From Thermoleophilia bacterium (GTDB taxonomy: Bacteria; Actinomycetota; Thermoleophilia; Gaiellales; Gaiellaceae), in contig JAICPI010000016.1 in assembly GCA_025929895.1 (NCBI GenBank), positions 1 to 45,707 of the forward strand: 45,707 nucleotides of DNA, written 5' to 3'. This document shows positions 1 to 10,917 of the stretch, piece by piece. The translations under genes and the position numbers were made by a program. The notes under the pieces were generated by a model. That model was given only the letters and a program-made list of their open reading frames with translations. It had not been told where the DNA came from and did not search any database. How positions within the stretch are numbered: the stretch's first letter is position 1; each line of letters opens with the position of its first letter.

Positions 1-584
1 CCGGCCGCACCGACACGGGCGTGCACGCGAGGGGGCAGGTCGCGTCGGTCGAGGTCGACGCGGGGCCGCCGCCCGAACGCGCCGCCGGCGCGCTCAACGC
101 GGAGCTGCCCGACGACGTCGCCGTGGTCGCGGCCGAGCAGGCGCCGCCCGGGTTCCACGCGCGCCACGACGCCACGGCACGCGGCTACCGCTACCGGATC
201 TGGAGGCGGCGAACACCCTCGCCGTTCGAGCTCGGCCGCAGCTGGTGGCTGCCCCGCCCGTTCGACGAGGAGCAGCTTGCGGACTCCGCGCACGTGATCC
301 TCGGCGAGCACGACTTCCGCGCCTTCACCCCCACGGAGACGCAGCACCGCGTCTTCGTGCGGACCGTGACCTCGGCGACGTGGCACCGCCGCGGCGAGGC
401 GCTCGAGCTCGAGCTGACCGCGGACAGCTTCCTCCGCCACATGGTGCGAATCCTCGTGGGGACGATGGTCGAGCGCACACCGGCCGAGCTCGCGGCGCTG
501 CTCGAGGGCCGCACGCGCGCGGAGGCCGGCACGACGGCGCCGCCGTGGGGCCTCTACCTCGAACGCGTCGCCTACGAGCTCTAG
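1..584 (+). CDS. truA: tRNA pseudouridine(38-40) synthase TruA, 5'-truncated
   Basis: The reading frame is open from base 3 and the gene begins before the window. TruA converts uridine to pseudouridine at positions 38-40 of the tRNA anticodon stem in the cytoplasm. The first visible residues are GRTDTGVHA, the family's catalytic signature; the aspartate in it is the nucleophile. Later blocks also match: the RGYRYRIW segment, [10 protein letters not shown], and [14 protein letters not shown] near the C-terminus, followed by the usual short tail. About 193 residues are present, so roughly the first 50 are missing for a protein of typical length near 245. It ends tail to tail with the lipoprotein gene, sharing the bases of the CTAG at 581-584. 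Identification is firm. Confidence 0.95.
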   Translation, partial: GRTDTGVHARGQVASVEVDAGPPPERAAGALNAELPDDVAVVAAEQAPPGFHARHDATARGYRYRIWRRRTPSPFELGRSWWLPRPFDEEQLADSAHVILGEHDFRAFTPTETQHRVFVRTVTSATWHRRGEALELELTADSFLRHMVRILVGTMVERTPAELAALLEGRTRAEAGTTAPPWGLYLERVAYEL

Positions 585-1042
585 AGAACGTCCACCGGGA
601 AGTTGACCCGCTGCGTCCCGCCTTCGCCCTCGACCTCCGCCTGGAGGATCACTTCCTCGCCGCGAAGCGCGCGTGGCCAGCGGTGCGTCCCTTCGTACCG
701 CCCCTCGAAGGGGAACCATCCGAGCGTGTCGACGAGCTCGTCGCCGACGAACACGCGCATCTTCGCCGTCGCGCTCGCGGGCATCCCGTCCTTCATCGCG
801 GTGACCGTGTACCGCCAGGCGGCACCCGCCTGGGCCGACTCGCCCTGAGCGGTCAGCGCGGCCTCGAACGTCGGCTCGCCGCTCGGCACCTCGTCGGGGT
901 CCGCAGTCTCCGGGATCGTGACGGTCTGGACGCCCGTCGGCGTCGGCTGAGCGCCGTCGGTCGGGGTCGCGGAGCCGTCGCCGCCGTTTCCGCCGCCGCA
1001 CCCGGCGGCGAGGAGCGCCACGAGGAGCAGGCACCTTCGCAC
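581..1042 (-). CDS. putative lipoprotein of unknown function
   Basis: A 153-residue protein read from a GTG start. The N-terminus is a clear lipoprotein signal: two arginines, a hydrophobic stretch, and the lipobox LAAGC with the modified cysteine at residue 15, followed by a Gly/Asn-rich linker and a Thr/Pro-rich segment. The mature part (about residues 60-153) looks like one beta-sandwich-type domain, with the sequence YTVTAMKDG and several alternating hydrophobic strands, so it is probably anchored on the outer face of the membrane. I do not recognise a family. Divergent from the HAD phosphatase at 1084 with 41 bp between starts. The coding call is supported by the signal peptide and by GC-rich third positions; the function is unknown. 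Confidence 0.75.
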   Translation of the reverse strand: MRRCLLLVALLAAGCGGGNGGDGSATPTDGAQPTPTGVQTVTIPETADPDEVPSGEPTFEAALTAQGESAQAGAAWRYTVTAMKDGMPASATAKMRVFVGDELVDTLGWFPFEGRYEGTHRWPRALRGEEVILQAEVEGEGGTQRVNFPVDVL

Positions 1043-1070
1043 CCCGACATTCTGCCCGAGACCTCGCGGC

Positions 1071-1076
1071 TACGAT
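1071..1076 (+). promoter_or_regulatory. -10 element of a probable leaderless promoter for the HAD gene
   Basis: TACGAT ends 7 nt before the TTG start at 1084, and no Shine-Dalgarno lies between. This places the predicted transcription start on or next to the start codon. It is one of many such cases in the window. Confidence 0.45.
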
Positions 1077-1083
1077 CACCCCG

Positions 1084-4960
<3,877 letters not shown>

Positions 4961-4977
4961 AATCGTCAAGACCCTCC

Positions 4978-5292
4978 GTGCCCGACCACGCCGACATTCT
5001 CCGCCAGATCCAGGGGCTGCTCGACGCAGGGCAGACGCCTGCGCTCGACGAGCTCGAGGATACGCTCACGTCGGGCTACGCGGCGGCGCTCGCGCTCGAG
5101 GCCGAGCGCTGGCGGATCGAGCGCGGGATCGCCGAGGCCGCCGCCACGCTCGGCGACGGCGAGGGCGGGCGGACCCAGGAGCTCGCGCGCCTCGGACAGC
5201 GCTTGAGCGTGGCCGCGGACGACCTCGCGCGCCTTCGCTCCATGCTGGGCACGCTGCGCGACCGCGCCGACGCAGCCCGCGCGGCCGCCTGA
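4978..5292 (+). CDS. small helical protein of unknown function
   Basis: A 104-residue protein from a GTG start, rich in Ala, Leu, Arg and Glu, predicted almost wholly alpha-helical and probably coiled coil from about residue 35 to the end. No cysteines, no signal peptide, no recognisable domain. The start region overlaps the promoter area of the divergent dacB, and a CATAAT hexamer at 4958-4963 could be a -10 box. The composition of the N-terminal part (ADILRQIQGLLDAG) looks like a real amphipathic helix and not an antisense shadow. Tail to tail with the response regulator, 7 bp between stops. Function unknown. Confidence 0.6.
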   Translation: MPDHADILRQIQGLLDAGQTPALDELEDTLTSGYAAALALEAERWRIERGIAEAAATLGDGEGGRTQELARLGQRLSVAADDLARLRSMLGTLRDRADAARAAA

Positions 5293-5299
5293 GACTCCG

Positions 5300-5998
5300 C
5301 TAGACGATCCCGGACTTGACGGCGTAGACCGCCGCCTGGATGCGGTTGTCGATCTGGAGCTTCATCAGGATGTTCGAGATGTGGTTCTTGACCGTCTTCG
5401 GGCTGATGTGCAGCTCCGCCGCGATGTGTGCGTTGTCCTTGCCGTTCGCGATCAGCTTCAGGACCTGGATCTCGCGGTCCGAGAGCTCGGCGCGGATCGT
5501 CTCGGCGATCGCCGACACGCTGCTCGTCGAGCGAACGCGCTGAAGCACCTTCGCCGCGATGTTCGGCGAGATCAGCGACTCGCCGACCGAGGCCGCACGG
5601 ATGCCGGCCATCAGCTCCTGGATCGAGGAGTCCTTGAGCAGGTAGCCGCACGCGCCCGCGAGGATCGCGTCGAGCACGTCGCTGTCCTGGTCGGAGATCG
5701 TGAGCACGAGCACGCGGGTGAGCGGGGCGAACGCGACGACCTGGCGGGTCGCCTCCACGCCGGACATGCCCGGCATGTTCAGGTCCATCACGACCACGTC
5801 GGGCGTCAGGTCGCGCACGGCGCGCACCGCCTCCGCGCCCGCCGCGGCCTCGCCGATCACCTGGAGGCCCTGCTCCTCGAGCAGGTTCCGAAGCCCGGTC
5901 CGGAAGAGGTCGTGGTCGTCGACGATCAGGACGCGGAGCGCGTCCTGACGAGCGCCGCTCGCCTCGATCGTCTGCGTCGTTCCCCCCTGCTCCGCGAT
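5300..5998 (-). CDS. NarL/FixJ-family response regulator with an apparent ATC start
   Basis: A two-component response regulator: receiver domain followed by a LuxR-type helix-turn-helix. The acidic pair and first strand (RVLIVDDHDLF, D27-D28), the phospho-acceptor aspartate D72 in VVVMDLNMPG, and the conserved lysine in YLLKDSS are present. The C-terminal LuxR domain contains LSDREIQVLKLIANG and the recognition-helix segment ISPKTVKNHISNIL. The first canonical start in frame is GTG at 5860, which would delete the acidic pair and the first strand. The frame is open upstream to a TAG at 6010-6008 with no ATG, GTG or TTG. I place the start at ATC 5998 because TAGACT ends 6 nt upstream. It is an orphan regulator; no histidine kinase is adjacent. 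Confidence 0.8.
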   Translation of the reverse strand: MAEQGGTTQTIEASGARQDALRVLIVDDHDLFRTGLRNLLEEQGLQVIGEAAAGAEAVRAVRDLTPDVVVMDLNMPGMSGVEATRQVVAFAPLTRVLVLTISDQDSDVLDAILAGACGYLLKDSSIQELMAGIRAASVGESLISPNIAAKVLQRVRSTSSVSAIAETIRAELSDREIQVLKLIANGKDNAHIAAELHISPKTVKNHISNILMKLQIDNRIQAAVYAVKSGIV

Positions 5999-6004
5999 GG
6001 CCTG

Positions 6005-6010
6005 AGTCTA
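6005..6010 (-). promoter_or_regulatory. -10 element upstream of the response regulator
   Basis: TAGACT on the minus strand ends 6 nt before the ATC proposed as start. The identical hexamer at the same spacing precedes the GTG start of the acyl-CoA dehydrogenase at 23555. Confidence 0.45.
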
Positions 6011-6015
6011 GAACG

Positions 6016-7032
6016 TCAGCCGTGGATCGTGATCGTCACGGTTCGCCTGCCCCAGGCGAGCGCCTGGGCGACGGACGGGAACCAGAGGTCGATCTTGGCT
6101 CCCTGGACCGCGCTGCCGGTGTCGGCCGCGACGCCCTCCCCGTAGCCCGGGACCGTGATCCGAGTTCCCAGCGGGATCACCGACGGGTCGACCGCGACGA
6201 CGCCCCACGCGGTGGGAAGCCCGGTCGCCGTGCGGCCGCGGATCGCGTAGCCGGTGGCCTCGACGGTCAGCGTGCGCAGCCCGTCCGCGGTCACGTCCGG
6301 CACGACGGGAGCGGACGTCGTCTCGAGGGCCATCGGGGTGGCCGCGGGCCGGTCGGGAGCACGCGTCGCCGCAGCGCGGGCGGTGTGCTGCGCCCGGGCG
6401 ATCCGTCGGGTCGTCAGGCCCCGCTCGCCGGCGAGCTGCGCGAGATACGACCGGCGCTCGCCTACGGCCGACTCCAGCTCGGACGCGCTCGCCGCCGCCG
6501 CGGCCTCGGCCGCGCTCAACGCGGCCGCCCGGGCCGCCACCTCGCGCTTCGCGCGGGCGAGCCTGGCCCGCGCCCGCCGCACCTCCTCGGCGATCCGGGC
6601 GTCCCCGCTCGCGACGCTCCGGATCCCCTCGAGCCCTCCGATCGCCTCGTCGAGCGACTGTGCCCCCAGCAGGACGGCGATCGGGTCGACTCCGCCGGAC
6701 TCGTAGAGCTGGCGGATCCTGGCGCCGAGATTCCGCTCGGCGACGGAGGCCGTCTGCCAGGCCGCGTCGAGCTGGATCCGGAGGCTCTGGAGGCGGAGCT
6801 CGGCGGCCTCACGCTCGGCCCCGAGCTCGGCCACCTGGGCCCTGGTCCGGGCCAGCCGCGACTCGAGCGCGTAGAGCTCGAGCGTCGCCGCCCGCTCCCG
6901 CTGGGCCAGTGTCGAGGCGCGCTCCCGCAGCTCCGCGACCCCACCGGCAGGGCTGGACGCGCCCTCCGCGGCGGGAAGCGCAAAGGCGGACAGTGCTCCG
7001 ACGAGAACGGCCAGCCGGCGCGCCGCGAGCAT
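6016..7032 (-). CDS. secreted coiled-coil protein with C-terminal 3D domain (peptidoglycan-active)
   Basis: A 338-residue exported protein. Residues 1-24 form a signal peptide (LAARRLAVLVGALSAFALPAAEGA). Residues about 30-235 are a long Ala/Glu/Arg-rich coiled coil with a PcsB-like element, LYESGGVDPIAVLLGAQSLD. The last about 90 residues form a 3D domain, the double-psi barrel found in lytic transglycosylase-like and YabE/Rpf-type wall proteins, named for three aspartates: D282, D304 (AADTGS) and D315 (KIDLWF) are all present. Probable role: peptidoglycan cleavage or remodelling outside the membrane. An in-frame GTG at 7089 would add 19 residues ahead of the signal; the ATG at 7032 gives a cleaner signal peptide. 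It ends just upstream of the response regulator (gap 17 bp), so co-transcription is possible. Confidence 0.8.
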   Translation of the reverse strand: MLAARRLAVLVGALSAFALPAAEGASSPAGGVAELRERASTLAQRERAATLELYALESRLARTRAQVAELGAEREAAELRLQSLRIQLDAAWQTASVAERNLGARIRQLYESGGVDPIAVLLGAQSLDEAIGGLEGIRSVASGDARIAEEVRRARARLARAKREVAARAAALSAAEAAAAASASELESAVGERRSYLAQLAGERGLTTRRIARAQHTARAAATRAPDRPAATPMALETTSAPVVPDVTADGLRTLTVEATGYAIRGRTATGLPTAWGVVAVDPSVIPLGTRITVPGYGEGVAADTGSAVQGAKIDLWFPSVAQALAWGRRTVTITIHG

Positions 7033-7170
7033 GCTCGAGCATCCGCGCACAGAGGCGGGACCGTACCAGACCACGCGCGCTTGTAACACACCGTATTTGG
7101 GCGCCGAACGCCGTTTTCGGCCCTATTTGGCGATGCAAGCATCCGGGAAGGTTGCTAGCCTCCGACCCTT
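7033..7170. promoter_or_regulatory. divergent intergenic region between two wall-hydrolase genes
   Basis: This AT-richer stretch holds two TATTTGG copies (7094-7100 and 7124-7130) flanking a hairpin GCCGAA/TTCGGC (about 7102-7120). It also holds a possible -10, TAGCCT, at 7156-7161, ahead of the leader ORF. It may control both genes. I looked for a c-di-AMP riboswitch, which often precedes such genes, and did not find its conserved core. Confidence 0.35.
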
Positions 7171-7230
7171 GTGACGCGCCTGCCCCGGGTGCGTCGCATG
7201 TTGGAGGAGCTGGAGCAACCATTCGACTGA
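7171..7230 (+). CDS. 19-codon leader ORF upstream of the NlpC/P60 gene
   Basis: GTG at 7171 opens a 19-residue frame (with an in-frame ATG at 7198) that stops at TGA 7228-7230, overlapping the start region of the NlpC/P60 gene. TAGCCT ends 9 nt upstream of the GTG. A GGAGGAG and a second GGAG lie inside the frame. Its position suggests translational coupling to the downstream gene. No function is evident from the peptide itself. Confidence 0.35.
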   Translation: MTRLPRVRRMLEELEQPFD

Positions 7231-8282
7231 CCCGCCGAATCCTCCCTGCGTTCCTGCTCGGTCTCGCCGCGACGCTCGCGACGGCAGGTGGAGCAGTCGC
7301 CGAGCCGTCGCAGCTCGAGCAGCAGCAGAGCCGCGCGCAGGACGTGCTCGCCCAGATCCAGGAGATCGACGCGCGCCTGGGTCACGCCGTCGAGGCATAC
7401 AACCTCGCGAACGTGAAGCTGGACCGCATCGAGGGCGAGCTCGCGCGCAACAAGCGCCACATCGTCATCGCTCGCAAGAACCTCGGGACCGCGCAGCGCC
7501 GACTCGCCGACCGCGTCGTCTCGATGTACACGTCGGGCGAGCAGACCTCGACGGTCGCGGTGCTGCTGGGGGCGACGAGCCTCGACGAGCTCCTCGATCG
7601 CATCGACACCGCGAACCGGGTCTCGGAGCAGGACGCGGCGACGCTCCGCCAGGTGATCGACTACCGCGCGGAGGTGAAGCGCCGCGGCGTGCGACTGGCC
7701 AGGGCGCGGGCGGAGCAGTCGAGCGTCGTCGAGGAGAAGGCGGCGCAGCGCGCCTCGATCCAGAGCCAGCTCGACGAGCGCGAGTCGATGCTGGCCGGCA
7801 TCCGCGACGAGATCCGGCGGATCCAGGCTGAGGAGGCGCGGCGCTCGCGCGCGATCGCGAGCCAGCTCCGAGGGCAGACCTTCGAGGCGCCCGCGAGCTA
7901 CGGCTCGGTGCCCGACGGCGCGGCCCCGCCGGCCCGCTACGGCGGCGTCGTCGGGATCGCGATGCGCTACCTGGGCGTTCCCTACCGCTGGGGCGGCGCG
8001 TCTCCGTCGGGCTTCGACTGCTCGGGGTTCACGATGTACGTCTACGCGCAGATCGGCGTCTCCCTGCCGCACTACACGGGCGCGCAGTGGAACATGGGCT
8101 CGCCCGTCTCGCGCGGCGATCTCCAGCCCGGCGACCTCGTGTTCTTCAACGGACTCGGGCACATGGGCATCTACGTCGGCGGCGGCAACTTCATCCACGC
8201 GCCGCACACGGGCGACGTGGTGAAGATCTCGTCGATGACCGGCTGGTACTCGTCGACCTACGTCGGCGCCCGCCGCCTCTGA
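7221..8282 (+). CDS. secreted NlpC/P60 peptidoglycan endopeptidase with N-terminal coiled coil
   Basis: A wall hydrolase that cleaves stem peptides. Numbered from the ATT at 7221 (353 aa): signal peptide about 1-27 (LTRRILPAFLLGLAATLATAGGAVA), long coiled coil about 30-215 containing MYTSGEQTSTVAVLLGATSLDE, and C-terminal NlpC/P60 domain about 240-353. The catalytic cysteine is C267 in GFDCSGF, with H314 and H326 following and the typical GDLVFFNGLGHMGIYVG block. No ATG, GTG or TTG gives a sensible N-terminus. ATT 7221 has GGAG 5 nt upstream, and CTG 7227 overlaps the leader ORF's TGA; a TTG at 7152 would put 23 extra residues before the signal. Related in its coiled coil to the divergent 3D-domain protein. 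Confidence 0.88.
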   Translation: MRLTRRILPAFLLGLAATLATAGGAVAEPSQLEQQQSRAQDVLAQIQEIDARLGHAVEAYNLANVKLDRIEGELARNKRHIVIARKNLGTAQRRLADRVVSMYTSGEQTSTVAVLLGATSLDELLDRIDTANRVSEQDAATLRQVIDYRAEVKRRGVRLARARAEQSSVVEEKAAQRASIQSQLDERESMLAGIRDEIRRIQAEEARRSRAIASQLRGQTFEAPASYGSVPDGAAPPARYGGVVGIAMRYLGVPYRWGGASPSGFDCSGFTMYVYAQIGVSLPHYTGAQWNMGSPVSRGDLQPGDLVFFNGLGHMGIYVGGGNFIHAPHTGDVVKISSMTGWYSSTYVGARRL

Positions 8283-8749
8283 GCCACGCCCACCACGGCG
8301 GAGCCGCGACCGGCGCGACGCTCAACCGGCTCGCCGCCAGCGCCACGAATCACTGCCTCACGGGCTGCGTGATCGGCGAGGTCGTGGGCATGGTCGTCGC
8401 AACGGCGCTCGGTTGGGGCGACGTCGCGACGATCGCGCTCGCGGTCGCGCTTGCCTTCCTGTTCGGCTACGCCCTCACCTCGCTGCCGCTGTTTCGAGCG
8501 GGGCTCTCGCTGGCCGCGATCCTCCCGATCGCGCTCGCGGCCGACACGATCTCGATCGCGATCATGGAGCTGATCGACAACGGCTTCATCCTGCTCGTCC
8601 CCGGTGCGATGGAGGCCGGCCTCGGCGATCTCCGCTTCTGGCTACCGCTGCTTGGGGGGTTCGTGATCGCCTGGCCGTTCGCGTTCGCCGTCAACAAAGC
8701 GATGATCCGCCGCGGCAAGGGCCACGCCGTCGTGCACGACTACCACTAG
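8279..8749 (+). CDS. DUF4396 membrane protein, apparent CTG start
   Basis: A 156-residue integral membrane protein of the DUF4396 family, whose function is unknown. The His-rich N-terminus (SHAHHGG) and the NHCLTGCVIGEVVGM block are typical of the family. Three to four hydrophobic segments follow (about residues 28-50, 52-75, 80-95 and 118-140), and it ends in a basic, His-containing tail. The only start that keeps the family N-terminus is CTG at 8279, overlapping the NlpC/P60 stop as CTGA; the first canonical start, a GTG inside the conserved HCLTGC block, would destroy the motif. The overlap indicates translational coupling to the gene upstream, though no functional link is known. Confidence 0.78.
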   Translation: MSHAHHGGAATGATLNRLAASATNHCLTGCVIGEVVGMVVATALGWGDVATIALAVALAFLFGYALTSLPLFRAGLSLAAILPIALAADTISIAIMELIDNGFILLVPGAMEAGLGDLRFWLPLLGGFVIAWPFAFAVNKAMIRRGKGHAVVHDYH

Positions 8750-8755
8750 CCTGCG

Positions 8756-9025
8756 GTGCGTCGGCTCATGCGCCGGTCGCTCGTGGCCCTCGCGGCGGTC
8801 GCCGTGCTCGGCGCGGCGCTCGTCGCCGCGAACGCGACCTGGAGCGACCGGGCCGAGAACATCTGCGCTGAGCAGGCTCCGCGCGGAGCGGCCTTCTCCA
8901 TGAGCTGGGAGTGGAAGGAGGCCGCGTACGTCTGCACCTACCGCAACGTCGAGGCGAAGCCGCGCCGCGTCGGCGTCATCGAAGCGTTGCACGGCGATCG
9001 CGGTCCGCAACACACGGGTCGCTGA
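8756..9025 (+). CDS. small exported protein of unknown function
   Basis: An 89-residue protein from GTG 8756 (or ATG 8768). It begins with a basic end and a hydrophobic stretch, RRSLVALAAVAVLGAALVAA, acting as signal peptide or membrane anchor. The short mature region has two cysteines (in ENICAEQ and YVCTYRN) that could form a disulfide, and ends in a basic tail. It lies 6 bp after the DUF4396 gene in the same direction and converges on the acyl-CoA synthetase with a 2-bp gap. The cysteine pair and signal support a real secreted protein. No family recognised. Confidence 0.6.
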   Translation: MRRLMRRSLVALAAVAVLGAALVAANATWSDRAENICAEQAPRGAAFSMSWEWKEAAYVCTYRNVEAKPRRVGVIEALHGDRGPQHTGR

Positions 9026-9027
9026 GC

Positions 9028-10839
9028 CTATGCGCGGTAGAGCGCCTCGATCTCGTCCGCGAAGTGCTCCTGGCACACGCGCCGCTTCAGCTTCAGCGTC
9101 GGCGTGAGCTCGTCTGCCTCCATCGTGAAGTCGCGCGGCAGGATGTCGAACTTCTTGATCTGCTCGTAGCGCGAGTGGTCGGCGTTGACGCGGTCGACGA
9201 TGCCCTCGACCAGCTCGCGCACCCTCGCGTTGCGCGAGAGTGCGGACGCCGACAGCTCGCCGGCGATCCCGTGCGCGTGCGCCCACTTGACGAGCTCGGG
9301 CTCGTCGAGCGTGATCAACGCGACGCAGTAGGGGCGCCGGTCGCCGATCACCAGCGCCTGCGAGACGAACTTCGACATCTTCAGCTCGTTCTCGAGGTTC
9401 TGCGGCGCCACGTTCTTGCCGCCCGCCGTGACGATGATGTCCTTCTTGCGGTCGGTGATCGTGAGGAAACCGTCCTCGTCGAGCTCGCCGATGTCGCCCG
9501 AGCGGAGCCAGCCGTCCTCGCCGAGGATCTCGCGCGTCGCCGCCTCGTCCTTGTAATAGCCGGCGAACACGGTCGGCGAGGAGATCAGCACCTCGCCGTC
9601 GTCGTCGATGCGGAGCTCGGTTCCCGGGAGCGCGGGGCCGACGGTGCCGAAGCGGAAGCGCGAGGGCCGGTTGACGGTCGCGGCAGTCGTGCACTCGGTC
9701 AGCCCGTAGCCCTCCAGGATCAGCACGTCGAGGGCGTGGAAGAACTCGGCGATCTCCTTGGCGAGCGGGGCGCCCCCGGAGATCCCGATGCGGAAGCGGC
9801 CGCCGAGCTGCTCCTTCACCTTCGAGTAGACGAGCCGGTCCGCGAGCCGGTGCCGGGCCGCGAGCATCGGCCCGAGCGGCTTGCCCGCGGCCCGGCGCTC
9901 GGACGCCCTGCGGCCGACGGAGAGCGACCAGGCGACGATCTTCCGCTTCAGCCCCTGCTCGGCGTCGAACTTCGAGACGACGGCCGTGTGCACCTTCTCG
10001 AACACGCGGGGCACGCTCGGGAAGAGCGTGGGGCGGACCGCTTTGAGCGCCTCGGCCGCGCGCAGCGGATCGGCGAGAAAGGCGAGCGTGAAGCCGACGT
10101 ACGGGCCCTCGAGGTGCATCAGGCGGCCGAAGTTGTGCGCGAGCGGCAGGTAGAGCAGCATCGTGTCGTCGGCCATGGTGAAGTCGTCGATCTCGTCGAC
10201 GACCGCGGCCATCGCGTGGTAGTTGCGGTGGCGGATCATGCAGGCCTTCGGCGGGCCGGTCGTCCCCGAGGTGTAGATGTAGGTGAAGACGTCGTCCGGC
10301 CCGACCTCGGCGACGGCGGCGGCCAGCGCACCGGGGTTCGCCTCGGCGTGATCGCGTCCGCGCGCGCGCAGCTCGCCGAGGTCCGCGTACGTGAGCACGT
10401 GCTCGAGACGCGGGTTGCGGTGCCGGTACTCGGCGAGCTTCGCGAGCTGACCCTCGTCCTCGGCGAGCACGGCCACCGACTCGGAGTGGTCGAGGATGTA
10501 CTCGCAGTCCTTCGCGGCACTGTTCGCGTAGATCGCGGCGCCGATCGCGCCGACGTGCGCGAGCGCGAAGTCGAAGAGCGCCCACTCGAGGCTCGTCTGC
10601 CCGAGGATCGCGACGGCGTCGCCCTTGCGCACCCCGAGCGCCAGGAGGCCGTTCGCGAGCTCCTCGACGGCGACGGCCGCTTCCTCCCAGGAGACGGGTT
10701 CCCAACCGCCGTCGCGCTCGACCAGGTAGGCCGCATTCGTCCGCTCGGCGGCGATCGCGTCCTGCCACAGGCGCGGGATGGTGCGCTCCTGCGCCGTCCG
10801 TCGGTCGCTCCGCGCCTCTGGGGCCACCCGCGTTGCCAT
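9028..10839 (-). CDS. long-chain fatty acid-CoA ligase (FAA1/FadD15 type)
   Basis: A 603-residue acyl-activating enzyme that makes acyl-CoA from a fatty acid, ATP and CoA via an acyl-adenylate. The P-loop-like motif TSGTTGPPK is at residues 190-198, the second core motif is GYGLTECTTA, then the hinge motif with SGDIGELDEDGFLTITDRKKDIIVTAGGK and the C-terminal lid lysine region. The length and the large insert suit the AMP-forming long-chain group also called FAA1, not the shorter FadD. The start is the ATG at 10839; TAGAGT ends 8 nt upstream. A longer frame adds 12 residues without family support. Divergent from Ku. The gene may feed the acyl-CoA dehydrogenases and CoA transferase elsewhere in the window, but it lacks the TetR site seen there. 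Confidence 0.93.
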   Translation of the reverse strand: MATRVAPEARSDRRTAQERTIPRLWQDAIAAERTNAAYLVERDGGWEPVSWEEAAVAVEELANGLLALGVRKGDAVAILGQTSLEWALFDFALAHVGAIGAAIYANSAAKDCEYILDHSESVAVLAEDEGQLAKLAEYRHRNPRLEHVLTYADLGELRARGRDHAEANPGALAAAVAEVGPDDVFTYIYTSGTTGPPKACMIRHRNYHAMAAVVDEIDDFTMADDTMLLYLPLAHNFGRLMHLEGPYVGFTLAFLADPLRAAEALKAVRPTLFPSVPRVFEKVHTAVVSKFDAEQGLKRKIVAWSLSVGRRASERRAAGKPLGPMLAARHRLADRLVYSKVKEQLGGRFRIGISGGAPLAKEIAEFFHALDVLILEGYGLTECTTAATVNRPSRFRFGTVGPALPGTELRIDDDGEVLISSPTVFAGYYKDEAATREILGEDGWLRSGDIGELDEDGFLTITDRKKDIIVTAGGKNVAPQNLENELKMSKFVSQALVIGDRRPYCVALITLDEPELVKWAHAHGIAGELSASALSRNARVRELVEGIVDRVNADHSRYEQIKKFDILPRDFTMEADELTPTLKLKRRVCQEHFADEIEALYRA

Positions 10840-10847
10840 CGGATCCA

Positions 10848-10853
10848 ACTCTA
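10848..10853 (-). promoter_or_regulatory. -10 element of the acyl-CoA ligase gene
   Basis: TAGAGT on the minus strand ends 8 nt before the ATG at 10839, without a Shine-Dalgarno. This is consistent with a leaderless or nearly leaderless transcript. Confidence 0.4.
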
Positions 10854-10917
10854 GTCGGAAGGAATGCCCGCTCAAGGGCCGAAATCCCCCGGTCCGTCAC
10901 TAGACTTGAAAGGCCCC

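Noticed and set aside
7033-7220. c-di-AMP riboswitch upstream of NlpC/P60
   Set aside because: Such riboswitches often precede these genes, but I cannot find the conserved core; only a short hairpin and repeats are seen.
8642-10900. 752-residue minus-strand frame
   Set aside because: It covers the acyl-CoA ligase in another frame and is Arg/Gly-rich; the true gene is 9028-10839.
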